Shown piece by piece: positions 43,176-54,586 of a stretch of DNA of 64,000 nucleotides. The translations under genes and the position numbers were made by a program. The notes under the pieces were generated by a model, which saw nothing but the letters and a program-made list of their open reading frames with translations, made no database searches and was not told the origin of the DNA. This DNA comes from Gonatopus flavifemur (lineage: Eukaryota; Arthropoda; Insecta; Hymenoptera; Dryinidae): assembly GCA_018340375.1 (NCBI GenBank), contig JAFFJZ010000013.1, forward strand, positions 2,954,501-3,018,500. Direction: 5' to 3'. Every line of letters starts with the position of its first letter. Positions within the stretch are counted from its first letter, which is position 1.

Positions 43176-46100
43176 TTAGCCATATATATATATATATATA
43201 TATAGATTCTTTACCTCAACTTGGCATGTGATGTTAGGGAGATCTTTAACAGTATTTCCCTTCAAGTAATGGGCTCTGAACTGAGAATATATCGGACATC
43301 TTAGTAAGATATGAGTAACATCCTCCAGTTCTTGGAGGTTACAAATTGCACAAATATTCTTAGGCGTTATTATATACAAGATTCTGTTAATTCTAAACTT
43401 AAGACTATAGTTATTTGCTAATCCAAGGTTGGCCAGCACTCTTTGCCATTCAGAGGGACATCTGAGCATGAGATAGCTGGCTGGATTTGAGGAGGAACCG
43501 AGTGAAATAATCCTATGACAGAAGGTGTTTCTCTGATACCTATCCATATCAATCCTTCTCAGGTGTTGCGCATAGGCGAGAAAAATGGCCTCTTCGTTCC
43601 TTCTCAAATCCTCCAGGTTCAAATTATCCCAGACATGCACGAAACCCGTAGTCACGAAGAAGTCTCGAAATTGTAGGGCCCAATTGAACTTCTTAGAACT
43701 CGGATAGTTCTTCGCCAGATGATACAGTCGGAAAAAACACTCTCTGGGTACACGATTTCCCTTCATTTTTAGCAGCTTAATAAGCCAATTCCAAGCCAGT
43801 TTCATGACTCTATAGGCTAACGGCATTATGCCCAGTTCCAGTCTCAACGCATACCCCGGGGTACATTTCGGGAGAGCCAAGATTTTCTTGAAGAACTCAA
43901 CTTGGATGATTTCTATTTTGTCTACATATCTAAGCCCCCAAAATGCCACCCCGTAGAGGAGCGTTGAAACCACCATTGAATCGTACAATGTCATTTTGGT
44001 GGGCCATGCATCCTACTCGCCTTTTGCAAGCAGTGTTAGAACTGCTCCGGTCGCAATCCTGGCTTTTTTGATGGCCTTCTCGGCTGCCCCGAGCCCTAGT
44101 GTAGAACTCCTGAATTCTATGCCGAAATAGTCAGTGCTACTCTGAACCTCAAAATGCTCTTGATCGATTGAATATATGTGCTTTTTCGCTACTCTTACGC
44201 TCCCGGTCCTGTTGAAGAGGATAATTTTAGTTTCAGCAGTGTTAATCAAGAGGCCGTTTGTTTTACAGTAAGTAAGGAGAACCTTGAGTTTTTTCATTGT
44301 ATCGGCAAATGAGTGCGAAAATATTATCAGATCGTCTGCAAAAATAAGCATTAAAATATCTCTCGCTTCCCCTATGCTTAATCCCTCGCAACCATTTCCT
44401 CTAAAAAAGCCTTCGATGTCAGCCAAGAACAGGACAAAAAGTAAAGGGCTGAGGGATTCGCCTTGGAGGACCCCCTCCGTGATCTCAAATGCTTGAGAAA
44501 GCGAGGTTTCCCCTTTAACCTGTGCTGAGGCTAGATTGTAGAATGATCTCAGTATTCTGATATACTTCGCACTGATACCCATAGTGAATAACTTGGACCA
44601 TAACAGGTTGTGCTTGACTGAGTCGAAGGCCCTTTCAAAATCCACAACTATCGCATGGACCGTGTGTTTCTCGAATCCAAGTTCTATGGCTAGAAACGCA
44701 AAAATGTTGTCGTCACATCCTCTATTTTTTCTGAACCCCGCCTGGCAGTCTGGTGAAATTTTGGATTCCTCCACCCAAGTCGTGAGTCGGTCCCTCAACA
44801 GTGTGGTGGAGATCTTGGCAATGCTACACATTAGAGCAATGCTTCTATAATTATTAGTGTTCTTGTCATCACCTTTCTTATGAAGCATCGAAAGGAGAGA
44901 TCTAGACCACGACCCGGGCAAAGTTTCCTTCCTAAGAATTTTGTTAAACATAGACAACAAATATAAGATCCAGTTGTTCAGGAGGTTTTTGAAGCACTGG
45001 TTTGGCAGCTGATCTGCTCCAGGCGCTTCCGAATTTTTCACTCTATTCAAACATGTTTAGTTCAACTATAGTAAAATCAGTGTCCAGTAGTGGATGTTCA
45101 ACGCTATACAGAGTTATATTAGAATCCACTCTTGGTCCATAAATACCCCTAAGAAATCCAAGCCATTCATCGCTAGGGATCACAGGTGCTTTGAATGTTC
45201 TAGATTGAAATGCGGTGATAGCCTGCCGAAAGGCTCTTGCGTTCCTGACGTTCGCTAGGTCTTCTTTCAATCTAGCATCATAAAGTAATTTCTTTTGTTT
45301 AAAAATGAAATTATACGCTCGCTTCTTATCCAACATCGAAGTTACAGTGCGACCGTCAGCAAATTTGGTTCTTTCACAGAGCTTGAGCATATGCTTGTAT
45401 TCTTGTTTTGCCAACCTACAGCCGTCGTCAAACCAACGGTAGCCCTCAACAGGAAAAGTTTTGGTCGCCACGTTCTTTGTCATCCCTGCCTGTAAGCAGG
45501 CCTCAGATACTGCTTCTTTCAGGTTTTTTGAAATATCTTCGATTCCAGAGACGGCAAAATTGGTTTGAATTCGTGGCGACCAGAGTAGGCTTTGAAAATA
45601 AGCATCTGCTTTATCTTGTTGCCATATAATCTTAGTGAGAATTGGGAACTGTCCCCCGGTTTGACGAGTATCACACTTGTCCATGCGGATCGAGAGCTTT
45701 AATTGAACAGGAGACTGGTCTGATAGGACTGGAGTATGCAGGACTTCTAGATCATTCACCACGTCTAAGTTATCAAGTTTGGACGAAATCAAATCTATAA
45801 CACTGCGGCCAACCTGACTAACAAAGGTAAATTGTGCTGGGTTATCTGATACGGATCTTCCATTGATGACAGCAAAACCATTCCCCTCCATGAATTCCAG
45901 AAGCTCCCGACCCCTTCCATTACAGACACTATCCAGAGAGGTGCGTTGGGCCTCGAGAGTAGTTCCTTCGATTAGCTCACAAGGGAGAGCATTGTTGTCG
46001 TAAATTCTGGAATTAAAATCGCCTCCAAGGAATACAATATCGTTCGGAAATTTCTGTTGCATTTCCGTAATACTATCCTGGAATAGATCGAGAACACATG

Positions 46101-46587
46101 ACAATACACTGGAGGGATTAATGTATATAGTCCATGGAATTATATATAACGAGTCAAGTTTGATTCTAATGAGAATCCAGAAGTTACTTATTTCCAGAAC
46201 TTCGTGCTCAGGGAATTTCTTTGCGATCAACATAAGAAGTCCACCACTGGGGCGACCGCGACTATTCTCTTTTAACGCATTGGACCACACACAATGATAT
46301 TTATCCACAATGTACTTGCCTAGATTATATGGAGTTACCTGCCATGTCTCCACAATTCCCATAACGTCGGCCTCCAGAGTATTTGATACGCTGCAAGACC
46401 TGTTTAAGCCATTGCAATTCCAGATTAGAAATTTAAATAAACTGTTCCTAGTCTCGCCTCGCAGGTAATTATCCTCTTGAAGAACTGTAGCATGTCTGCA
46501 ATGCAACGCCGGTTGGTTGGTGTAGATTTCTTCAGGGTTTACTGCTATTGGGTCGAGTGGCCGTTTTTTGGCTTCGGTCGAATCCAA
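43176..46587 (-). pseudogene. LINE ORF2: endonuclease-reverse transcriptase, one frameshift and one stop
   Basis: Endonuclease-exonuclease-phosphatase domain first: FLIWNCNGLNRS, MGIVETWQV, VFLGGDFNSRIYDN, and SDQSPVQLKL near residue 290. A linker follows. Then RT blocks: NSEAPGADQLPNQCFKNL, NNYRSIALMCSIAK, CQAGFRKNRGCDDNIFAFLA, VVDFERAFDSVKH, LQGESLSPLLFVLFLAD and FADDLIIF (catalytic). It ends with a Cys/His block CAICNLQELEDVTHILLRC. Damage: a frameshift near 45050 (TIVELNMFE-stop against LNRVKNSEAPG in the next frame) and an in-frame TAG at 44013-44015 after LLAKGE with the same frame continuing DAWPTKMTLYDSM. The last codons read into a TATATA microsatellite (43182-43204). Clade not fixed. 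Confidence 0.9.
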
Positions 46588-47461
46588 TTTCTTATTTTAG
46601 AAGAGACGGATGGACTATCCCCGTCGATGGCCATCTTTTTTTTCTTGGGGAATGAGCTGGTCCGTCTGCTCCTTGGTACCTTTCTTATCATTTTCCTTTC
46701 GGTTCAGTGAGGTTTGCACGGGGAGAAACGTTCCCTGTTCAGAGTTCCACTCCCGTATCTGACCATTAATCACTACTTTTTTATAACTTAGTGATTTTGC
46801 AGCCCCGCCATTTTTAATTGTCTCTCGAACAAGACATCTGGCCTGGAATGCAATGAATCTCTCATATTCGGTTTTGTCGTTGTCAATGAAGATATTTCAA
46901 TTCCGCAGCTTGTCCTTTTTATGCTTCATGACTTCATTTTTAGTCGTTAGAGAGGAGAATCTAATGAGGATTTTGTTATTTTCTCCTTTTCCCACTATGC
47001 TGGCCTCCTCCACAGCGTTTCGCAACAGAAATCTGTCTTTGAAAAAACTATTGACCTCCTCAAGCCTGTTGTTTGTGTCGACTTGAAGCCCAGTGACCAC
47101 GGCATTATGCGATTTGAGTAGTCTTTTGTGTCTTTCGATGATCTTATCTCTTTCTTTGTCTCTCCTCGCGAGTTCGGCATTGGATTTCCTCAACTGCTCG
47201 CATTCTTCTTCTAGTTTGCTCAATCTGTTCCCAAGTTCGTTACGCAGCTCACTTATTTCAGTGCGTAGATGGTTTTCGACTTGATCTAGTCTTTGAAGAA
47301 TCCTGGCAATCTGCTTCTCATCGATGTCGAAACTGCGCGTTGGATCCATGGAAACGATCCCGTTTGGTGACAAATTTGAGCTTGGAATTGGAGAAGGAGA
47401 CGGAGATGAAGTTCCGAAAGCTTTATGTTTTTTAAAATGAACTCTTCGGCTGTTTGTATTA

Positions 47462-48741
47462 GGTGTACAAATAAGTTTCCGCGGTTTGTCAAAAGATGGC
47501 CCCACCAGAAGGTTATGGAAAAATTGTCAGATGTAAAACGTAATATCCCAAGTTTAGTCATCTGGCAACACCATAACCTTGAAGTACTAGTGATTCCGTA
47601 TCAGCATCACGTAATTTTTTTCGTGCAAAAATGTCAAGTTTTATTCCGAATAAGCATCATTTGCGGGAACTTTTGATTTACTTCTTTAATGTGAAAAAAT
47701 CTGCAGCTGAGGCGCATCGATTGCTTCTAGAAGCATATGGTAAAGCTGCTTTAAGTGAGAGGAGTTGTCAGGAATGGTTTCAAAAGTTTAAGAACGGTGA
47801 GTTTGACGTTAAAGACAAAGAACGCAGTGGAAGGCCGAAAGTGTACGAAGACATGGAATTAGAAGTACTATTGGAGGAAGATTCGTCCCAAACGCAAAAA
47901 GAACTTGCACTTACTCTACAAGTGACTCAACAAGCAATTTCACATCGTTTAAAATCGTTAGGAATGATTCAAAAACAAGGAAATTGGGTTCCATATGAAC
48001 TAAAGCCGAGAGACGTTGAACGCCGATTATGCATGAGTGAAATGCTGCTTGCCAGGAATAAAAAAAAGAGTTTTTTGCATCGTATAGTCACTGGTGACGA
48101 GGAATGGATTCACTACGATAATCCAAAGAAGAGAAAGTCATGGGTTAAGCCCGGCGAACCATCAACATCGACAGCTAAGCCGAATATTCATGGAAAAAAA
48201 CTCATGCTGTGTATTTGGTGGGATCAGCTTGGTGTCGTGTATTATGAATTGCTGAAACCAAGCGAAACCATTACTGGAGCTCTCTACCGAACACAATTGA
48301 TGAGATTGAGTCGGGCACTTGAGGAAAAACGCGCCCATTACTACTCCAGACACGACAAAATTATTCTTTTACACGATAATGCTCGTCCACATGTTGCGGC
48401 GCCGGTAAAAACATACTTGGAAACACTCAACTGGGAAGTTTCACCCCACCCGCCGTATTCACCAGACTTAGCCCCTTCTGATTATCACCTGTTCCGGTCG
48501 ATGGCACATGGTCTGTCTGAGCAGCGCTTCACATCATATGAAGACACCAAAAATTGGGTAGATTTGTGGATAGCGTCAAAAGATGAAGAGTTTTTCCGAC
48601 GAGGTATCCGAATGTTGCCAGAAAGATGGGGAAAAGTAGTGGCAAATGATGGAAAATACTTTGAATAAAACGTAATGTACTTTTCCTTTACAATAAATTC
48701 CTAATTTTTTATAAAAAACCGCGGAAACTTATTTGTACACC
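47462..48741 (+). mobile_element. Intact 1280-bp mariner (mauritiana / Mos1-like)
   Basis: Perfect 26-bp terminal inverted repeat starting GGTGTACAAATAAGTTTCCG, with TA at 47460-47461 and 48742-48743. The length is within a few bases of canonical mariners. The transposase frame is uninterrupted. It disrupts ORF1 of the LINE, which itself sits in a MITE, so this is the youngest of three nested layers. Confidence 0.96.
47631..48668 (+). CDS. mariner transposase, complete 345 aa, Mos1-like
   Basis: The start at ATG 47631 (MSSFIPNKHHLREL) gives exactly the usual mariner length. The N-terminal paired-like helix-turn-helix runs to about residue 110, with RSGRPK (65-70). WVPYELKPRDVERR lies at 119-132. 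The catalytic triad is D156 (TGDEEW), D249 (HDNARPH) and D284 (YSPDLAPSDYHLF), spacing D34D, the same positions I recall for Drosophila Mos1. Blocks such as MLCIWWDQLGVVYYELLKPS and the C-terminal PERWGKVVANDGKYFE place it in the mauritiana subfamily. No stops, frameshifts or missing catalytic residues. It would cut at the flanking TIRs and insert at TA. It is a candidate for an active copy or a very recent, possibly horizontal, arrival. Confidence 0.96.
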   Translation: MSSFIPNKHHLRELLIYFFNVKKSAAEAHRLLLEAYGKAALSERSCQEWFQKFKNGEFDVKDKERSGRPKVYEDMELEVLLEEDSSQTQKELALTLQVTQQAISHRLKSLGMIQKQGNWVPYELKPRDVERRLCMSEMLLARNKKKSFLHRIVTGDEEWIHYDNPKKRKSWVKPGEPSTSTAKPNIHGKKLMLCIWWDQLGVVYYELLKPSETITGALYRTQLMRLSRALEEKRAHYYSRHDKIILLHDNARPHVAAPVKTYLETLNWEVSPHPPYSPDLAPSDYHLFRSMAHGLSEQRFTSYEDTKNWVDLWIASKDEEFFRRGIRMLPERWGKVVANDGKYFE

Positions 48742-49693
48742 TAATATATTTGTCTAAATCGAAATTGGCCGGTGGATTTTTGTCGTCTTCCGGGTCAGGA
48801 GAAGAGGAAGTATTCAAATTCCGTTTTCTCTTCTGCAGGAGAAATTCTGTGATAATCGAGTCACTGTTGGATCTTTCTCTCGACCATGAGTACGCTTTGG
48901 GAGGTCTGCCGCGATAGGACCTTCGGTGCGTAGTACCATTGTGAGGACCTCCCTCGGCTCCGCCTAATTTGTAATGGCCTCCCTCGGCCACGCCCAATTT
49001 GTAATGGCTTTCCTGATGCTCCGCCTGCGCGCTGTCAAATTCTTCTTGCACCGATGTATCCAGTAGGTGCTGCCACCTCTCGGTTCACTTCGGAGTACTC
49101 GAGATTACGAGGCATGCGCATTACTGCTAAACCAAGTGTTTCCTCCAGAAGATTCTTGGCATCGCTGGATATTAAAAATTTGGAAGCAGATATACACCCA
49201 AAATCACCTGTCTCCGGTCGTAAAACACAAAAACCACGTGCACAGTCAGTCACTGAGAGGTCCTAACACACAAACTTCTCTATTGGAGTATTATTTGGTG
49301 ATTAGAGATTTAACAAAAGACAGAGCGATAAAACACGTCTCTTCAACAACACGCCACACTAGCGCCCCCCTTCTATAAATAGTAATATATTTGTTCAGTA
49401 ACTTTAAATATAACTTAACTTCCAGCAACCTTTCATGAAATTTCGATGAACATTGCTGAGATTTTGCCTCACGTTACTCAACCGTGCAGGAATCGAGTGA
49501 CACGTAGCGAGTTTGGTCATAAACATCAAATTTTGGAGGAAACGGTTGAGAAACAGTGAGTAACGTGAAGCAACATCTTAGCAATGTTCATCGAAATTTC
49601 ATGAAAGATTGCTGAAAGTTGAGTAATATTCAGATTTACTGAACAAATATATTACTATCCACAGAACCTCCAAACTTCTCTCCTCTCAGTGTA

Positions 49694-52600
49694 GTGTTTG
49701 AATAGACGAAGACGACGGAGATAAAGAAAATATTGACATCCCAACAAACACAATCGATCTGAAATTTGTCAGAAAATGTTGCATGTGACGTTTCTTAAAT
49801 ATCTGATAGATTTTATTTTCTAAAGAATGATTTAAAATATAACTTTGAGATATCTGGAAGACATGTTATGGAACATTTCGATGGTACTGCCTTAGAACTT
49901 CGTATTTTGATTTTTAAGGGTTTCAAGGTTCTATCGGAGAAATGATCAGTACACGCTATATAAATATATGATCAAATTTATATGTCATTGATTATGTTGA
50001 AGTAACAAGAATTGAGCGGGTATTTTCTTCATAAGTCTTGGTAATATGTGTACCAGTGCATACTAATTATTTTCCCGATGGAACCTCCAAACTGTCAAAA
50101 ATCGAGATAAGAACCCACTCAACATAAATATCGCAGTCATAATACTGCGATATTTAAATATTGCTGTAATATTACTGTGATATTTAAATATTGCTGTAAT
50201 ATTACTGTAATATTAAGTGCTGGATGAGAAGTTCTGTTATGATACCGGAAATTTTTCAACAAGTCTCATACGTCCTGTTTGTTAGGATTGAATTCATATT
50301 TGTTTGTTTGTTTGTGTTGAGCTAGCCATGAGCTCAATGGGTTCAAAAGAGAACACCTCATTGCGATATGATGAATGAAGACCTGCGCTTTCTGTTTTTA
50401 TCTGTTATTTTTTGTTTTCCATTACGAATATGACAAAAATAATGTGACTCATTTATATAGAACCACTTATTTGTAATTCAATAAATAACGTTGGATTTCT
50501 AGAATATTTACTGTTTGTCTAATTGAAAGTGTTTGAACAATACATCCTTTATTATGTATATCATCCAGAAGCTTTACCACATTCAAGGGATTCACGATCA
50601 TTATTTCTACTCCGGTGTTTCACTAACAGACTGTCCCGTATTGAACTTTTCTCCACCTTTTGATAGTAATAAACTATTCACTGGAACTCAGGGCTCTCGG
50701 GTTTTTATACATCATCGAAAAATTCTTTCCAATAAAAAACATCACATTGACTTTGATCAAAGACAGGGGATGTTTATTCGTTTCTATATGTTTTTCATTT
50801 TTACAGTTCATCTTTGCAATTGAAGCTGGTAATTCAGAAGTACCGATTGACGCATTTGAGATTCATTCATCATCTGTGCAAACCCAAACACTTCATTATG
50901 TTTGTTTGAACAATCAACATCCGTTATGCTCATCAGCAACGAATCAGTTGAACCAATGTTCAATTAACTGGAAAAACTTACCGAAAATATTGATGAAGAA
51001 CGGTTTCACACGCAGTTCCTAAGGTAGCGGGACCAATGAATGGACGTTGACCAGTGGATTGACCTAGTACATTAGGGAGTCAAGAAATCAATTGAATATG
51101 AGATCGATACAGACATTCAATACCTATGACTTGTAGAATGTATTGATCTCGATTGATAACAAATATTTGCATTCACTGACTTTTGAATATATTTTAGGCA
51201 TTCACTGGTACTGCTGAATTGTACGGTCCCTCCTCCTGCTCATTCATCGATGCCGCTACCCTATAAAGAAACTGTTGTGTGCATTGATAGTGATGCACGA
51301 ATTAACTCGTGATGAATGTTTGTCACGGGCGAAATATCACCGCTCAAGGATGGTGACATATTGAATTTTGCAGTTGTTTGCTTTAATAAGAAATACGTAC
51401 AATAATATGACAAAATGCAAGAGGATACATGGTACATGATACATGTTCACAGCTGTAACAAGAAATGAGTGTTTAGAGGTGGTTGGGTGAGATGCAGAGG
51501 GAGAACATATCCTCAGAAACGTTTATTGGCATTCAATGAGACACACAGATTCGAGACTTTGATATAACAACGTGATAATAAGTTCTCACTGTACTGCTGT
51601 ATGTGTGATATATCAAGTGGAAAATATTCTTGACTCAAGAAGATCCAATGCGGAACCAAATCATTCCTTCAAGTTTCAAGGAAATTGTCGTTTGAAAATA
51701 TAGAATAATAAGGAACCAATTCCAGATACCATAAGCCGAAGAAATTAGACCCCGCTTTGGACTCCTAATTGATCAGGATAAATATTGATGTTCACAATAC
51801 ATCGACATTATTTTTGCTGTCGAGTCTTTCATTTCTTTTCTTCCGAAGAAAAAAAACGTCTGCAAGATTTCTCCGAACTAAATTCACAAAACGCTCTGGA
51901 ATTTTCAGGGTACTATCTTTGATACTTTAGAAATCGCGTTACATAGCCCAAATTCCGGAAAAAAGTTCATTTTCTCAGATAGGATAAGAGAAAATTATCT
52001 TATTATCGATGAGAGAGAATTTTTTTCCGAAATTTTTGCTTCGTGAGTTCAGTTCGAAGGAATCTTGCAGACAAGTTCTTCACTCGGATGGTATGCTGTT
52101 ATCCCCTCAATAGAAGTGTGAGGATGAGTGGGATTCATCATTGTGTATACTTGTCGTAATACATACTTCACGGTTTCGCAGTTTTTGGAGCCTTCCGAAG
52201 TAGCCAACGTGATCATCTGGTCATCATTCCAACATTTAAATGATGCATTAACAGTTCATGGTACAAGAGAGTACAGAATGGATGAGTTATCTCTCCTTCT
52301 CTATTCTCTTTTATAATTACAAAATGAATCATGATGAAATCATAATGATAGTGGATAATCATAGTGGATGAATGAAGGTTATTTTGAAATTTATGTCATG
52401 ATTGTGATTTTGTGTCTTACTGACAATGGATCAGTCAGTAAATGATAGTTTATAATGAAAAATCAGAGTTTATGAAGGAACAACATCGGAGTTGATCGTT
52501 TATGGTTCAGAGGAAATTCGAAAAATGTTTGAAAATAAGGTTGGTCTCTATAGTTACTTCACATATGCCACAATATATGAGATATTCTGACTCAAAACTA

Positions 52601-52701
52601 TGAACTGTACCAAATGATTCCTCCGGGTTTTTTGAGGACAGAATCCCAGTTAGATGGGAAGGAGACATGAATGATACAGATAAACCATAGATCTGTATGT
52701 T
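49694..52701. other. No recognised gene; one 30-bp tandem repeat and a possible ORF
   Basis: 50143-50214 is a 29-30 bp tandem repeat (ACTGTGATATTTAAATATTG). Overlapping frames at 50533-50823 and 50660-51022 (120 codons, with CLNNQHPLCSSATNQLNQCS) look mildly protein-like, separated by a TTTTTACAG acceptor-like site at about 50808, but no gene can be assembled. 52370-52700 resembles the dispersed ACCATAGATCTGTATG repeat seen in the 27.8-33.2 kb palindrome. Confidence 0.35.
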
Positions 52702-53194
52702 CCCTACTGTGAGTTTCCAGTTAGTTTGCATGGGAATTGGGTGGGTCGCATGGGTCGTCGCATCGGAATGAAGTGGGTTACAGGGATCTGCAGATAGGGA
52801 TCAAGTGGGTCGCAAGGGTGATCGCATGGGAACAAAGCGGGTCGCATGGGTCTTTGCATGAGAATCAAGTGGGTCTCAACACCCATACCATTCCTTCTCA
52901 TGGGTCACCCATGCTACATTTTCCCATGGGTGATACCCATACGAACCAGACTCAGTCCCAAATTCGCATGTGTTTTTCCACATACGATATATTCGCATAG
53001 GAACCCCATGGGACATCGTCACATGCGGAACGAACCCAGTCCCAAATTCGTATGGGTTATTTCTCATGCGACACATTTGCATAGGGAACCCATGTGAAAA
53101 GTTCTTATTAGACATGATCACATGCGAAATAAACCCAGTCCCAAATTCGCATGAGAAATTTTACACGCGAACCAACTGGGAATTTACAGTAGGG
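52702..53194. mobile_element. 493-bp MITE with an internal minisatellite; TIR CCCTACTGT
   Basis: Ends CCCTACTGTGAGTTTCCAGT and the complement of CCCTACTGTAAATTCCCAGT. The interior repeats units such as GGGTCGCATGGG..GAA..AAG and the inverted CCCAGTCCCAAATTCGCATG every 35-60 bp. Flanks TATGTT / TTGGCTATCACC match the uninterrupted dispersed repeat near 32275 (ATAGATCTGTGAGTTTGCTATC), so the insertion is clear and the duplication is about 2 bp (TT). ORFs here are minisatellite read-through. Confidence 0.8.
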
Positions 53195-53262
53195 TTGGCT
53201 ATCACCATCATCAACTGCATTGGGTAATGTCGTGAGCGAATGAAGAAGAGGCAGGAGCGCCG

Positions 53263-53300
53263 CACAGTGGGAAATTTTGGTATATTGATTGACAAAAATC
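53263..53300 (+). promoter_or_regulatory. RSS-like transposon end: CACAGTG - 22 bp - ACAAAAATC
   Basis: Heptamer 53263-53269 is identical to the consensus V(D)J recombination-signal heptamer. After 22 bases, ACAAAAATC (53292-53300) differs from the consensus nonamer ACAAAAACC at one position. The same arrangement is preserved in the right arm (63967-63975 nonamer, 63998-64000 start of heptamer). It is expected to be the site where Transib transposase binds and cuts. Confidence 0.75.
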
Positions 53301-54586
53301 AGCCTACAACTCAATTTTCATCCGATTTTGATGTTTTTTTGTGAATGATCGTAAAGAGTCTGACTTTGGGGTGTCACTACAGCATTTTTGTGATATTCAA
53401 CATAACCTAAGAAAAACTCCAATTAAAGTTAAAAAAGAGTAATTGGTGGATCCAGAGAACACTATTCTTTCAAAAATGAGTGTTTTTTAACCGTGCCATG
53501 TTGGGAAGTATATCGATTGACGTAATTATGATTCATTTGTGATGGAGAAACAGTGGGACACCATGGAAATTCGATAAAAACTGAATAACAATTGAGGAAA
53601 TGAGGAAATTTTCAATACCTCGAATCTTTTTCTGATTTCTGCATGAGATGGACGGATTTCCTTGGAAAATAGATTATTTATAGCACAAGGGATCTGAGAA
53701 AATGACGGAACCCTAATGAAGCCTGTCAGGGGTGGATCAGAAATGAATTTGGGGGAGGGGATGGAGCATGACTCAGTGAATGCGATTTGGAGACTTTTTT
53801 TATGAGAATTTGATTTCAGTTTTTGTTAGATCGGATTTGAATCCTCCTGGAATTCAATTCTCAAAATACATTATTTTCTCAGGGGTTTGGGGAGAGGAGT
53901 ATGACCTCCATGACCCCTCCCCTGAATTGGCGCCTGAGGTCCCTACAAATATCAAAACGTCAGAATTTCTCATCAGAAATGAGATCTAATTAGATCAAGA
54001 AAAGAGATCTAATTAGATTTAATTGAAGGATTATATATCTCTATATATATTTCCAAAGTTTATATGACTATGACCGGAACTTATATAGGGACATACATAG
54101 TTATGAGTCAAACTTTCTGAACCGGACCACTAAAAATTGATGGATTAAATTTTGCACTTTTCATTGAAGATTATTGAAGGTTTATGCAAACTAAAATGGA
54201 TTCCAAAATTTTTTTGAAAAATTTCAATTTTTGCAAAAGTTATAAACAAATGAACTTTCAGGTGATTTATTGTTTGAATAACGATATCTCAGCCAATAAT
54301 GAAACAAATCCAATGAAATTTTTATGCTAGATTAAGGAATGGTAGTAGATTAAAAAAATTTATTGTACGTATGAAAAAAAAAAAAATTTTGCAATAAATA
54401 ATTAATTTTGCAATAAACAATTGGAAATTTAACCAAGTTCTCCTTGTGCGAATTGAAAAATTTTTTTTTATCAACATTCTCTAATTCATGCACTAAGAAC
54501 ACGCGTAAACCGATTTCAGTGCACTCAACTGCAAAAAAAGTTACGAATATTTGAAAAAAAAAAAACGCAAATACGCGCGACTGTGG

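Larger units (their letters stand above)
46897..49051 (-). pseudogene. LINE ORF1 (coiled-coil protein), split by a mariner
   Basis: The 5' part (49051-48744) encodes a Gln/Glu and Gly-rich region with a threefold HYKLG.AEGG-type repeat, then RGRPPKAYSWSRERS and FDLDKY. The 3' part (47459-46897) continues NTNSRRVHFKKHKAFG, a Ser/Pro run and a coiled coil (ILQRLDQVENHLRTEISELR, GNRLSKLEEECEQLRKSNAE) and ends KHKKDKLRN. The mariner at 47462-48741 sits between them. Another frame at 49253-49035 (MTDCARGFCVLRPETGDFGC..) may be the true N-terminus, joined by a frameshift near 49040. Such ORF1 proteins bind element RNA. Whether it was functional before the insertion cannot be seen. Confidence 0.75.
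42922..49370 (-). mobile_element. Full-length non-LTR retrotransposon (EN + RT), 12-bp TSD, carrying a mariner
   Basis: TTCTATAAATAG at 42910-42921 and 49371-49382 is a perfect 12-bp target duplication. At the 3' end (low coordinates) the minus strand shows AATAAA (42939-42944) and a (TATTC)n-like terminal stretch. The 5' end lies next to 49370. Subtracting the inserted mariner (1280 bp plus the duplicated TA) leaves about 5.17 kb. The element has an ORF1 with a coiled coil and an ORF2 with apurinic-type endonuclease and reverse transcriptase. It is nearly intact (one frameshift and one stop in ORF2), so it is young. Confidence 0.93.
42885..49691. mobile_element. Long-TIR MITE (346 bp before interruption) split by a LINE
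   Basis: Left end CACTAAGAGAAGAGCGGTTT, right end ..CTCTCCTCTCAGTG, with TA at 42883-42884 and 49692-49693. The left stub (42885-42921) plus 49383-49691 forms one palindrome: TAATATATTTGTTCAGTAA pairs with TTACTGAACAAATATATTA, and CGATGAACATTGCTGAGATT with its partner near 49575. The 6.4-kb LINE lies at one end of the left arm, bounded by its own duplication. Confidence 0.9.

Noticed and set aside
53780..53989. Accessory Transib protein
   Set aside because: Identity between arms is explained by overall arm similarity; left as a finding to test, not annotated as a gene.
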